Below the pieces are notes generated by a model. It was given only the letters and a program-made list of their open reading frames with translations. It was not told where the DNA came from and did no database searches. DNA of 64,000 nucleotides. It comes from Morinoia aosen. Taxonomy: Eukaryota > Arthropoda > Malacostraca > Amphipoda > Talitridae. The stretch lies in NCBI GenBank assembly GCA_030386875.1, contig CM059563.1, positions 47,681,602 to 47,745,601 on the forward strand, given 5' to 3'. Position numbers and translations under genes: made by a program. Every line of letters starts with the position of its first letter. Positions within the stretch are counted from its first letter, which is position 1. This document shows, piece after piece, positions 11,021 to 24,200 of this stretch.

Positions 11021-11666
11021 GATTTGTGAAAATCATAAACTTATTCCTCTCCGTAAAGTAGAAAAAAACAGCGGGGAAATAGTCGCATGCGTTCGGATTT
11101 CTAGCCAGGAATCTCAACTGGTTAGGAAAAGAATTGAAAAATTTTACCGAAAATTACATTTTCGCAAAAATAATTAGAATGAACAGATTAATCCTCGATA
11201 TGACCGTGAAAGCAGTACCAAATGCTCTGCATACTCAAAACTTCGAAATGAATTGCTCATGTAGGCTTTGGTCGTTTCCGTCATTGGGACGAAGAACCCT
11301 GAAAGCCATGGCATCAGATAGCTGACAACTCAATTTACTTTGAATACGCCCTGTCCCCCGTGCTGATGGGACACAGCTAGCATAAATGTTAATTAACGCC
11401 TGCAAGATTATAGTACGGGGTTTATAAAAGCTATTATCTGTAAAAAAATGGTGACACATTTTTATGACGCGCGAGGAAAGAGTGCTATAGGATCGAATGC
11501 GTGAATGTGTCACTAAACATTCTCAATCGCTTGAAAATGCGGTCAAGGTTCACATACGGAGGTGTGAACAGAATTTTTACGAATGAAAGTTCGACACGTT
11601 TGTCGCAATCTCATTCATGATTGAACATGAGATTAGGAAAGTTACATTTCTTAAGGCGAATGATCA
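11021..11666. other. Intergenic, with one dispersed-repeat copy
   Basis: Contains the second member (about 11507-11601) of the repeat pair first seen at 1372-1462. A minus-strand open frame (11235-11513) shows no family resemblance and is treated as chance. Confidence 0.5.
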
Positions 11667-11945
11667 TTAGGAATTTAAAAACGAAGAATGCACCACGTAT
11701 TGAAATCATGTTTAATTAAGATTTCACACGAATTATAAATTTACCACTAAGTCAGTTCTATAAAACGTTTCGGAGACCAGCTCCATCTTCAGTTAACAGT
11801 CTGCAAAGATAAAATAAAGAACAAAGTCAGTCTTTCTATACAAAATACATGGGCGTATAAAATTTACAAGTCAATTTGCAATGGGTAAGAACTATTTGCG
11901 CTATTGAGTTCTGGCTTTTCTTTAGAGATAAAAAGCGATTCTAAA
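11667..11945 (+). repeat. Left inverted arm of Penelope-like element
   Basis: Contains AAAACGTTTCGGAGACCAGC and GGGTAAGAACTATTTGCG, both found in reverse complement in the right arm (13182-13457). Identity is high with a few substitutions and small indels. Confidence 0.92.
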
Positions 11946-12240
11946 ATACGTAAATCTAAATTATTTGATGCTGTGCGTAAAATAGAAAAATTTTCTTCTG
12001 CTATTCGGTCACAACACTGCTCGCTGTGAAGGCGGATAGATGAATGAGGCGGTTGGGTCAGAGGTCTTCCGCTACGGTAGCTGACTCTACGGTGTTGGGC
12101 AATCCTAATATAGAATGGCAAAGTCGTCATGCCGACATAGCCAGATGTACACTGTACACAAATAAACTTATACACGATGGATGCCCGCATCCGTTTAGGA
12201 ATCACGTCCTTGTAGCGAAAGAATGAGCCAATTTTTAATT
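11864..12240 (-). pseudogene. GIY-YIG endonuclease domain of Penelope-like element
   Basis: Reads IGSFFRYKDVIPKRMRASIV, then YKFICVQCTSGYVGMT and RIAQHR. This has the pattern of the Penelope GIY-YIG domain: paired cysteines, YVG in place of YIG, and the conserved Arg on the following helix. It continues to a stop at 11864. Upstream it lies one frame away from the RT, with the frameshift inside an AT-rich stretch near 12228-12250. The domain itself is intact, but the polyprotein is broken. Confidence 0.9.
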
Positions 12241-13181
12241 AATGAATTAACAGACACAATGCACAGTTTTACAGCAGGAAAATGACGTTTAAAAAGAATT
12301 TCTAAATCTCGTGACATTTTGTCAGTGTAATCTCCAAAATAGGGAAAAACGCAGTAGAGACTTTGCAGTGGTTCTATCACGGCATTGGTTACGGAGTATT
12401 TCTTAGCCAAAAATTTTTTAATATGTATATTGACAGTAGGAGTAGGGTACCCTTTTTTACGTAGAAAATTTTGTAAAAAAGAAAACTCCATATGAAGATC
12501 TACGTAATTCGAGCAGATATTGAAAGCACGATTTGATAAGGTCTTGACAGTATTAATTTTGAATCTATAGTTACAGAAACAAAAAAAGCTTAAGCCCAAG
12601 CCAGTGAATGTCGCTTTTCGAAATACAGATGAATTAAACGTATGACCACTTCTAGTAACTTTAGAATCTAAAAAAGATGAACAATTATTGGTCTCTATTT
12701 CAATTGTGAATTTTATAGACGGGTGCTTCGAGTTTAAGTAATCCCTGAACAAAGGTGCATGGCTAGGGTCTCTAAACAATAAAAAAGTATCATCAATATA
12801 TCTACGATAGAATTTAGGTTTAAACTCTGTAGGACTATCTGCCAACCATTTTTCTTCCCAATGACACATGAAAATATTGGCAAACGTAGGCCCCAGAGGA
12901 AGACCCATACCGAGACCCTCAACTTGTTCATACAACTTTCCTGCAAAAATAAACACAGAATTCAACACAGAAAGTTCAAGGAGGGTTTTAAAATGAGCTT
13001 TTCCTAGACCTAAAACCGCGTCTGTTGACGTAACAAAAAGGGCATTTATAATTATGTTGAAATAGTTATTGCTAATGGAATGTTAGTAAATAAATTTTCC
13101 ACATCAAACGAAGCCATTGTCACTCGATCTGCATTCCGAAAAGATGTTACCTCCCTAACGAACTGAGAAGAATTTTTAGAT
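12195..13181 (-). pseudogene. Penelope-type reverse transcriptase, truncated
   Basis: From right to left: motif A as FDVENLFTNIPLA (about 13071-13112), then after a frameshift GLGMGLPLGPTFANIFM, FYRRYIDDTFLLF (YIDD at 12789-12800) and FLDSKVTR. These are signature blocks of Penelope reverse transcriptases. N-terminal RT motifs are missing because the right arm begins there. At least two frameshifts are present. Confidence 0.9.
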
Positions 13182-13457
13182 TTAGAATCTCTTTATCTCT
13201 AAAGAAAAGCAAGAACTCAATAGCGCAAATAGTTCTTACCCATTGCAAATTTACTTTTAGATTTTATATGCCCATGTATTTTGTATAGAAAGACTGATTT
13301 TGTTCTTTATTTTATCTTTGCAGACTGTTAACTGAAGATTGAGCTGGTCTCCGAAACGTTTTATAGAACTGACTTAGTGGTAAATTTATAGTTCGTGTGA
13401 AAAATTAATTAAACATGATTTCAATTCGTGGTGCATTCTTCATTTTTAAATTCCTAA
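13182..13457 (-). repeat. Right inverted arm of Penelope-like element
   Basis: Reverse-complement partner of 11667-11945, sharing GCTGGTCTCCGAAACGTTTT and TTCTTACCCATTGCAAATTT. It abuts the truncated RT, marking the junction of two oppositely oriented copies. Confidence 0.92.
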
Positions 13458-15031
13458 CCATGAGATTATAAGCAGATCTGTTTCCATGTATTTAGGATGC
13501 TTTGACACTTCTTGAAGTACCCTCATTTCTCGACTCGATAGCTCAAAATCACTGCATTCTATGGACGAGAGCGCGCATTGATGTGTTTTCAAGTTTACAT
13601 TCTGAAAACGGGAAATAAATCCTGTAGTCACTTTCTGAGTAGTTAGATCGAGTCTCTTACGTTCAAATGGCTGCGTTGTGGCTCACCATGAGGTATTATG
13701 CATGTAGGGAAACCTTTCATGGAATTTCTAAAACGTTTTCTTTAGGATTGCCTGTAAGATATTTTACTCTGTAGCTTGAAACTCAAATGATCGGGACGAA
13801 AGCGGTGAATTTCACAAGTATAGAATTATACGAATAGTGTGCGAGTTAGATAAACTCAGCCTTGTCTTGACGTAAATTTTTCTGAAAAAAATGCTACAGA
13901 CGAGTAGTATATACTAATTTGAGGAGCAAAATAAAACAATAATAAACGGTAGTTATAAGTGAAGGTGATTTGCGATGCCTGAGTCGTTTCATTTTGCATG
14001 AAGCTCATATTTTTTCAGCTCCGAAAGCCATGAAAAGCTTTGATAATATTTCTCAAGGTCTTGTTTTAGGACCTACGACATTATCGAAGGTAAAACCCTG
14101 GTTCAACTTTAAAATTGAAGGACTTTGTCGCGAGGCACTTCCAACAAGTAGGCGTGAAGTGCTGCATAGCCTGAAAACTTATCTTGACGATGTAGCGATT
14201 TAAGTATTACAATTCAGGTCAAACTATTGTTTGTCGGGAGTTTGATTTGAGCAGATGTCTTCTTTGATGGTGTGGTGAGACTACGAAGAGACTAGGTCCT
14301 CTGCCTAATTTCTACTTCTTTCAATTACTTATCCATCTTCTTATTTAAATTTTGTGCGCTAAAACTGAATTCGAGTCATGATTTGTCAACTTTATCCACA
14401 ATGAAACGGATGTTGTATGAATTGATTTTCAAACTGCATACACTTTATAAAGTAACAAGTTACTTGGTTTAGTTCTTGTGTTTCAAAAGGCCTGTACAAA
14501 TTCAAGAAAGTTAATCTGACTTAATTTTATTAAAATCCTCTCAACAAGACCTTTGATGGCATACCTACTTGCCCATCAGTCGTTCATTGTTCGTGATTTG
14601 ATTTATTGTTATGAGCGCGTAGTTGGTGAAAATTGTGAGGTTTCATAGCTCTGAAAAATTACTCAAGTGCATGAAATTAAATCTTTCCTTTAATTAAGTG
14701 CCCATCACCCTCGAAAAAAAATCACAATTGATGAACATTTTATGATTAAATCAAGGTTCAAGTGCATGTAAACTGTGATAATTAATAACTTGAGAGTTAA
14801 GCTATCTTGGCATTGTATAAGCTCGATATTAAACCCCTAACTCGTAAAACGAACTAATTTCTGAAATTCTAACTTTATCGTTAGAAATTCTAATTAGAGC
14901 ATTGGTGTGGCTTTTTAGGATTAATGAAATACCTGTACATTACTTTCCCAATTCTTCCAGGCAATCACTTTGTTTCACTTCTCAATTTCACTCACCTAAC
15001 ACAGCGTCAGGTTATCTTTTTTGGTGGAGCA
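13458..15031 (+). promoter_or_regulatory. Upstream region of SLC5 copy 2
   Basis: Noncoding 5' flank of the complete transporter gene. Two blocks are shared in order with the 5' flank of copy 3: about 14150-14275 matches 52980-53100, and about 14390-14450 matches 53325-53395. In each gene they lie about 0.55-0.9 kb upstream of the start codon. A candidate 5'UTR acceptor (TTCTTCCAG) ends near 14960. No TATA box or initiator can be assigned. Confidence 0.5.
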
Positions 15032-15230
15032 ATGGAGCTAGCCCGCTTCTCAGTGATGGATTACCTCATATTTTCTATGATGCTTGCCGCGTCACTAGGG
15101 ATAGGAATATACCACGGTGTTAGGGGCAACAGAACCACAGAAGATTTTCTTCTAGCAGGTCGCTCCCTTTCACCCGTGCCAGTAACTTTTTCATTTATAG
15201 CCACCTTCATCTCTTCGATATCCATATTGG
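15032..15230 (+). CDS. SLC5 copy 2 exon 1
   Basis: Residues 1-66 plus one base. It encodes the first membrane helix (DYLIFSMMLAASLGIGIY) and the DFLLAGRSLS motif, then a second helix entering SSISIL. Donor GTAAGT at 15231. From ELARF onward, roughly nine in ten residues match copy 3. Confidence 0.92.
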
Positions 15231-18200
15231 GTAAGTTCCACCGTAAGTAATGAATTTTTTTTGTCTAGATATGTTTCATATTTTAAAAAAGTAAGAGAAT
15301 ATAAAGCTGAATGCACATCAATAAGCCTGAGCTTAAATCGTAAATCGTAATAAATGGATAAGTGTAAAAGGAAGTGAAAGGGTTTTGATATACCACAGCT
15401 GTATGAGTTGTTCAGCGCAATGGAACTATCCACTAAAATATTGAATTTAAAAAATTTGACATATTCCTGTTACTTAATCTATTCTGCCTCCCGTATTACA
15501 CTCATATATTATTGGCAGGGATCTCAGATGAGTGGTAGATCTTAATGTTGAATGAAATTAATAACAGAAAGAGGCCCAAAGTAGCCTAAAGGAAAGTAAC
15601 CTATCGGAATGATTTCAAAACTCGTTTTCCTTGCTCTCAATTTGCGTAAAATATGACCGAGGGTTAGGCCAGTAGTTATTAGACCCGTAACTTGGATGAA
15701 ATTATCAATGGAAGTAATCAGCAAGAATCTACGATAAAATTTCTCTCTTAGCTTTGTCTTTGTCTTAGTCTAGTATTCAATTAGAAATTAGCTTGCGTAG
15801 AGTGTGTTTGAGTTCTGTTATTGAGTGTTTGCTAACAAATTGCTGAGAATCATAAATGTAAAAAAATTTTCATTTAACTTGTCTAAAAGAACGAAATATC
15901 ATCAGCATATTCAAGTGTATTCTCTGGTTGTCTTAATAATTTAACTTTAGTTCAGTTGCTAATATCAATTTCGATCGCGTTGATGCTTCTGAATGGAAAC
16001 TTGAATTAGCACAAAAATCTGGAGGTGGAGGCCTCACAAGCAGCATTTTAGCAGAAAGTCCTTTTAACACCGTAGGAAACCCAATAAAAGCAAAACTATA
16101 TTATAAGTTTGGGAACTTATAAAACGTGTGCTTTGCAGGGTACGTGGGAGAAGTGTACGGTCACGGTGTTCAGCTATACTGGTTCGTCCCAGGCCTCGTA
16201 CTAGGACTACTGCTGACTACGCACGTCGTGCTCCCAGTCTTCTACAACCTCAAGATGAGTAGCATTAACGAGGTAAGCTACTCTTTGGGTGACCAGTATG
16301 CAAACTTATCGAATTTTCAGAGTAAATATATTTTCGTTGAAAGTAGATGTAGACCTCTTTAACGACAAACGTGTGTACGAGTTCCCACGGTCCAAAACTC
16401 TGAGGCGATATTCCTAAAAAAGAGAAGGTAAAGTTTCGACTGTCCCGTATTACTCAACGATATGTTAGCTCGTGACACAAAAACGTAAGAGACAAGCCAA
16501 CTGAATAAATTTGTTCGAAAACAAAACTAGATTTGGTAAAAATATCTCCCCTTAGTGTTAGAAAAGGCACGAGCCGAAATTCGGCAACGCAATTGTGTGT
16601 TAATATGTTAGAAGGAAAAACAGCTCAACGCACGCAGCAACTTGCACAGCCCGAAAATGTATTCTAGCGTGTATTGTAGAGAAGGGTAATGAATTGCTGT
16701 CAATGATGTGCGGGTTCGCGTCCTCTCAACAACGAGAAAGTTTAACAAGTTTTAAGTACTGGGCGGGAGTGTGCTAAACAAAATTATCGTACATAATATC
16801 ACAATTTATGAGTATGAGTTAAGATATGTGGGTACCGTAGATGCATTTTCCGTCGAATACAGAAATTTGACTTACAAAAATATTGAACAAAAAAGTTATT
16901 TCACAACCTGTAGGAGTTAATTTGATTTTAGCGAAACTGTGGAAATTAACAGAGAGAAAAATCTGTGGGTTCAATCAAGGGTGCAGAATCAAAAGCTTGT
17001 AGGACAAAATGACTAGGAGCGAAGTAAAATATTTTTTGTGTATATAAACTTAATGAAGTTTTGAAATAAGAATTTTAAATGTGTAGAGATACGCCTGAAT
17101 ATGATTCATATGGGACAAAGCGTACACAGGAATTGGCAAGTAAAAATACTTTTCTAGGACGTGTAAAAACCAAAAAGTTAAAAATCAATGTGTATTACAA
17201 AGCGTTGCCGGTACTATGTTTATCGTATTTTGAGGTTGTACTTCGGATGCATGTGAATAAAAAGCATATTTACCAGTTGAAAAACTAAAAAAATTACTCG
17301 AAAACCACGTCAGCAGAGCAAACTTGTTGCACAACAAATCCAGGTACAATTAATGCGTTTTTTAGTTATCATAATGCTTATGCAACAGTCCTTGCTACAG
17401 AATTTCGCAGAAGCCTTCGTATTTTTTGACTCGTAAAACATCAGCTGGCATGAAATTGAGAAGCAATATGAAAAGAAACTGTTTATAGTAAGCTTTCAGA
17501 AAATTTTAATTTAGTCAGTTCTTGTGAGATTCCCAATACACGATTGCCAAATGTGCACTGAAACAGTATCTTCATTAGTAATTTTACGGGTCAGGTACGT
17601 AAGCCTGCTCGCCTAAACCATATTAAGCAAATGGATTAGATTTTCTAACTGAATTATTGAGAAATAGAAATTCTGAACCTAAGAGTTGGTGACTAATTAA
17701 AGTACTTTCTATGATTTTCAGTACATGGTTCTGAGGTACAAAAGCCCGACCCTCAAGTACTTCACGCTGATCGCGTCGTGTCTGAAGGAGCTCCTGTACC
17801 TCGGCATCTGCCTCTACGCCCCCACTCTGGCCCTGGCCGCCGTCACGCCCATCTCCTCCAACACGTACATCCTCATCATGGGCGTCGTCGTGACGCTCTA
17901 CTCGTCCGTGGTTCGTAAAATTGCTTGCTGCATTGTAGGACCTTAATCATAATTCTGTATTTACTTTCTATTTAAGGCGTTACTTGATAAAACTAGAGAA
18001 AGTTCCCTCAACAATTGTGAAAGAAAACTCTCCTATTTTTTCTTAAAATTTGTAATTGGATAAGTTTCTTTTGTTAACATTTAATGATTATGTTAGAAAA
18101 AACAATATTTGGGATTTGAAAATTTCATGTGATCAGAATTTGAGAATACTCTTCATACAAAGCTCGGTAATGAATCTCCCTAAGCTAGTGAGACATTGAA

Positions 18201-21200
18201 AAAATAGCCCTTGTTTCATTTTAACGGATACTTCATTTGCTCAATAAGGTATAGATTAGTGCTTAAACAATGGTTTATTCTTCGTGGGTGATTCAGTAAA
18301 CATTTATAAACAGCTAGGTATTCAATTCCGAGGAAATTATACCTAGCAAGTCAGTTTTAATACAAAATTTCAGCTTTTATTAAGCATTGAATTTGGCGAA
18401 TTTTATGTTCTTGAAAGGGAAAACCATCTTGGTTTCCGCATTTTATGAGCTTAACCTGACAGTATTTTCACTGGGGTCCAACAACTAGAAAGTGAATCAC
18501 ATAGAAATAATCAAAACACAGACCAGCACCATAAAAACTTCAAGAAGGCACACTGGCACATGAATGCTCTTTTTTCCCCGAATCCAGAATAAACAAATGG
18601 TAATGATAAGAGGGTGCGTGCGGTAATAAAATTTTAGTTAACAGATTTAAAAATTGATCAAATCTAGCATGCATCACATGCTAGAATTGTACAGTTTCAG
18701 CCTTGAGTTGTGAGATTATTGGGTACAGAAGGAAGGTGTTGTAATTTACAGGTCAATATTTATCTAAATGAACGTTTCGATAGGCAATAGTTGTTAGCGT
18801 GAGGGCAAATTGATTGTATTAATAAAATGCTAAATAATATTGATTGCATTTTAAGAACATTCAACCCTCCCTGATCGTAACGACGGGTCACCACGGTGTT
18901 TCCAATAGAGAAAGGATGAAAGTAAGGCACCATTCAGTATGGAATTGAAGGGGCAGGAAACTTTACACAAGACGTGTCCTCACACTTTGCACATGGAAAC
19001 ATTAAGATGAAATCTTCACTAACAAAATTACAAGCTTCAGCATCCGGTCGTTTTATTTTTCAGTTCATTTATTCGGAAGTATATTTTGCGGGTAAATTTT
19101 CGTGATCTTTATTAATCATCACAACTACATGAAAACAGACGCCATTGAACAGTTGAATAGCTTTCCTGTAGCGCGTTAGCCTTCACTAGAGAGCAATATA
19201 ATGCTCGACACTTGACACGAGAGCGAAGATTGTCGCCGCTGATATCAGGGTACGTCCCTCAACATTTGAAAAACTGAATAAACATGGAAGAAAATGTTGA
19301 AATTAAGTCATTATTTGTGTCTAGGAAATTTAATTCAACATTAAAGTGGAACATGTGTTAAGCCACTCCAGAAAATTTAGTTTCTGTTTAGTTTGATAGT
19401 TTTTCAAGAAACTTAGTCTAACAACTTGAATACTGACCAAAATTATGCAATTACGGACTCACCACTGGACGCTTTAAATAAGAAAATAAAATAGTGCCTA
19501 AAGTGATAAAATTAATTAATTCTTCGTTTAACATTAATCGAAAAAGTTATTGAACACCTTTTCGCGTAGTTTTTATGTTTCTAAATTTCGACAGATAAAC
19601 TAGAAACCTCTGAAGAAATTTAAATGGTGTGCGATGTCTAGTTATTATAGAATTTTTAAGTTAAGATCTCATTAAAGCCAGTCAAAAAAGTTGCACAAGA
19701 TGCTGAAGCAAATTACGATACCACTAACGAAATTTCTGCGCCTAGAAGGAAAATGAGCTATAGCAATAGTATACAACACTGAATATTCTTTTAACCCGAT
19801 TATACAGAGTGGTGCAAAATTTGAACTAACCTCAAGCATATGTTTGGTAAGGGTCTTCATGCAAATCATGACGAAAACTTTTCTAAGATCTGGCATGTCT
19901 CATTTGATTTCAGGGAAAAATTCTTGAAAGCTTCTACGTTAAGTAAAAGCTAATTCGTTAGTGGCAAATTAGAACTACATGACATGATCGTAGAACTACA
20001 GAAAGGCATGCCTGTAAGAGAACAAATGACATTGTACTTCATCGGCAAGAAGTTAATGCAGGAGAAGTTTCTCCTCGCTAAGCTTCATTTCAGTAAAAAA
20101 ATAAAATCAGGATCGCAGTTTGCAACAGCAAATTTTGAGAAGAATGAAATTTTTCAACTTATTTTTGTGCTCTGATGAAAGCAAGATAAAGATTAATGAC
20201 GATAATATTACAAATTCGTCCTGGGTAAAAAATGGTAACGTAAACCCCCAGAAGAATACCACTATCCCGACAATGAAACGTGGTGGTGGAAGAGTACTGG
20301 AATGATGTTGCTTAGCAGTCAGTGACATGAAAATCACAAATAAATGAGAAAATATTAAAAACCAAATTAATGTGTGGGGGGAAAATTTTAGAATTTGATA
20401 ACTTCTGTAAAGGAACTGGATCATGGAGCTGAATGAGTTTTTCAACATGACAATGATCCTAAGCATCTGGCTCAGGATAATGGCTCCAGAATAACATTAT
20501 AAAGGTACTAACATTACCTAATCGATCACCAGATTCAAATCCTGTGTAAATTTATTAGTAAAATTAAAAAACCATGCCCACGCCAGAAAACTTTCCGATC
20601 TAAACGTATTGGAGGCGTTTCTCTGCAGTAGAATGGGCTAAAATTTCAATAAAATACTGCCAGGAATCAGTGATGCTTACTTGAACCATACAAGAGCTGC
20701 AATTGCAAATGCAGTTGCTGATACTCTCAGGTATCATTTAAAACGCTTTGTTCAACACGTTGAATACGATTGAGCAGTTGCTACGGTCAGTTTGGTTAGG
20801 CTAGAAGAAGTCGTTTTGAAAAAACGGCTTTTCTGCTCCAATACATTTTTAACTTTTCGAAAAAGTATAAGGAATACAGTTGAAGCATAATATGTTACCT
20901 TTTACTCTAAAATTTATTTCGGGAAAGGTAGCAAAATAGTTGAAATGTTATTTGCATATTCCGGTACGTAAATGAACAATTTACCTAGTGGTACACATAT
21001 GTACCACTTCGGAGTCAAAGTGTTGAATACGAGACAAATATCCCATTTTTGTCTCCCAATAATGGTTATAGTGGTGTGAGATGTATAATTTCTTCCACAG
21101 CTCTCTTTAAATTTGTATAAATTACTTCTCTGTGTAAAGGCTTATACTGTGTGTAGACAGCATGGTACAAAACTTCTATACAAAAAAAAATGTGCCACAA

Positions 21201-24200
21201 ATGTACAACAACTTAGTCAAACAGTTCTTCATTCATTATGACCGAGAGGATCTGAAGAAATGTTTGATTCATGCAATTGTTACGAATACGGTATACATTC
21301 CATCATGAGTGGAACATTTTCCCTTATATCAAGAATATACTCAAAAATAGTGGATTTCAGACAAAACCGCATCGTGATATCTGCAGAGAAAATTTTCCTG
21401 CACAGGGAATTAAGAAAAATCAAGCCAAACATATTCCAGCTTTGATGCTGACACCCATTTATATTTTGGCTCATGTTCACGTAAAATACACTAACTGCTT
21501 ACGAACTACCTACCTAATTAATACACGACTAACTTGTGTGTGAACTACAGAACTATCCTGGGTACTCTGATAGACGTGTCACACTGAAGACAATGGTAAA
21601 AATAACGTGGGATAATTTGCATTTATTATGAATAGATCTGTAATCAAATTCATTCGAATTCAAGTCGACATTGATCTGAACTTATGCTACGGAGAGTTTG
21701 AGAAATGACCAATGTAGAGGGAAGAGTTTGGAGTAAAGAGTAAATGAAGGTAAAATGATGGAAGCTAGAAGCATAGATTTTTGGAAACGTTCAAATTCAA
21801 TTGAACAACGCGATGTTTGAGAAATAAAAACATTTCTCATAGTTGAACTTATTCACTACAAAAGTAGCACTAGAGATCATTTAAACTGTGATAATTTGTA
21901 ATTTCAATATTGAAGAAGTAATTTAGCTTTAGTGTAAATGGTTTCAAATTTTAGTGACTAAAGTTATCCCACACGTGTTTTCTCTATCTTTTTATTCATG
22001 TCAAAAACGGCAATGAAACAGCCTTTGTACACTAACATGTGAGCGCTAGGTCAGTTATTTTACTTTTGTGATATATTGTATCGTTCCTGTCTTGCAGGGT
22101 GGTTTGAAGGCAGTGGTGTGGACGGACTTTCTCCAAACGGTCATCATACTCTTCGGCGTGCTCATAACCACAATAAGTTCCTTGACAACCGCAGGTGGAC
22201 TTACGAATGCCTGGCATGTTGCGCGTGAGAACGGGAGATTAGAGGCTTTTGAGTGAGTTCATTATTTTTTTTTTAGTGTTTATCAAGGCATAATTTAAAT
22301 TTTTAGAATTTGAATAATAAATTATTCCTTTCGAATGCTGTACAAAAAAAAGTAACCCAGCTGATAAGACAGTTTGTTTGCAAAGGTAAAAATTTGCACT
22401 TTGAACGCAATTGGTTCAATTGGAGTTTAATATTCTACTCAAATTTAAAGGCAATTATATCAAGTAATTTAAAAAATAGCAAGCATAAACTGGATCGTGC
22501 CTTCATTCAGCTTTGGGTAATTATGAAAATTAGGTTTGTGACTACTGGTCGGCCAGCAGCATTATAAAAATCCCCTCCCTGGCCACCTGTGGCGCTTTTA
22601 TCGCGGTCAGAGTGTTAATTTGCATCCTTACAGCATTCTGAAGTACTTGAAACTAGCAACTGGTAATTTCCCTCAGAGCAAAGTTTCATGTATCGAAAAC
22701 AGTTACGGTCTCGGAGAGAATAACAACCTCCTCCTATGCACCAACTCGCACATGCAGCGTAAACTGGTGTGACTAGCCTCCTGTTTAATTCCTCACTTGC
22801 TATTCCTATTTTGAAGTAATGGTTGATAAAATATAAGCTTAAGTGTAAGATTTTAATGCCTATTTATCTGCACAAGCACTACCTCTTCAGGGGCGAAAAT
22901 GTTTGGTCAAATTTGAGTATAGCTACCTGTGGGCCCGAATAAGTTCAGCGACTTCAGCGACTTTTCTTGTTGGAAAATAAATAGGATTTTTTTCGGTAAC
23001 ATGTTAGGTCATTACAATTATTATGGTACTTATGAACATATATTGAGAACAATAGTACTCGAATACTAAAGAAATTTTAAATGTTAAGTACTGGGCTATT
23101 CATATAAAGTTTATCATTAAGACAATGATACTTAGAGACAAAGTCCTCGAGCACTGACTTTTCCGAGAAAAGTTGATTTGTTAAGGATTCCTTGCAAGGA
23201 CGCGACGCAGAGGCCAATACTTCGCGGACATCTCAACCTAAAGGTTTGACAGATCAATCCCGCCACTTTTTCGGCCCCGAAGAATCGTAATGACGTAGAG
23301 GGAGTGGCAAGTTTATTTATGTTCTGGTCTAGTGTTGTATTTCTTAAATGGGGCACTGTCTCAGTATTAATCAATGCTTCGTAGAAAACTAAACGTGTTA
23401 TAGCACTCTGGTTTTGCTTATTTAATGATCGAACCTTTTTATAATATTTAACTTTGTAGTGAGGAAAAGAACTTCGTTACTTTGATCTTCAGAAAATGCA
23501 GCTTGCGCGATTAAAATTCTCAAAATTTAAGTGATTCTGAAATTGACTTAAAAAATTTCGTAAAACTGAAGTAAAAAATTCCAGTGGTTCTTTTACCATA
23601 AAATAAAGCTGCACTGATGTTTTCCCTACATACGGACCTTAGCATTACTACAGTAGAGAAACAGAATCTTGGAAAGACGGTCTTTTAAATACTAAATATT
23701 GTCTAAAGAATTTTATTGCAGACGTGACTAGTTCCAATTATCCTAACAGCATGAGGCTGGGTGTACACGAGCGCCACACCGCAACGAACACCTTCATCAT
23801 GGGCGTTTTTCTTTTCCTCTACATCTTTGCTTTCTCCCAACCAACTCTTCAAAGAATCTCAACCCAGTCCAGCTTAAGGAATGCACAGGCGTGAGTACTT
23901 AATAAGTTAAATAATTTCATTTTACTTTATTTTTGCATGGCAAAAACACTATTTGATTGAAGAAAATCCAGGTTGGCCTCACGTAAGACTTCAATTTTTG
24001 CCTTCCTTCCCTGATGTTACGAAATCACATATAAGTGTGAGAAAAGTTCCCGTTGCAGGAGTGCAGTGTGGCTAAGTACTTACGCTTGAATTGATTTTTT
24101 TTTTGTTGCCAGAGTAGTGCATGGGAGCACGGTAGGCTTATGGCTCATTCTCACGATCATTTTCCTGGGCGGGATTGGCGTGTATGCCGTGTATCATGGA

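Larger units (their letters stand above)
11667..13457 (-). mobile_element. Penelope-like element with inverted arms
   Basis: Minus-strand Penelope-like retroelement: a reverse transcriptase (motif A and YIDD) followed by a GIY-YIG endonuclease. The unit is enclosed by inverted repeats of about 275 bp (11667-11945 and 13182-13457). The arms include the last ~27 endonuclease codons, so the right arm is an inverted copy of the element's own 3' end. Direct or inverted partial copies joined to the main copy are a known feature of Penelope insertions. The RT is 5'-truncated just before motif A, and frameshifts disable it. Confidence 0.92.
17911..22097 (+). other. Copy 2 intron 3
   Basis: 4187 bp. 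Contains a diverged copy of the 10.5-kb dispersed repeat (about 18865-19010) and a decayed Tc1 transposase (19984-20745). The remainder is AT-rich without recognised content. Confidence 0.85.

Noticed and set aside
14924-15031. In-frame upstream ATG extending copy 2 by 36 residues
   Set aside because: The extra residues are not shared with copy 3, whose start lies close to ELARFSV, and the family has short N-termini. The extension is more likely 5'UTR.
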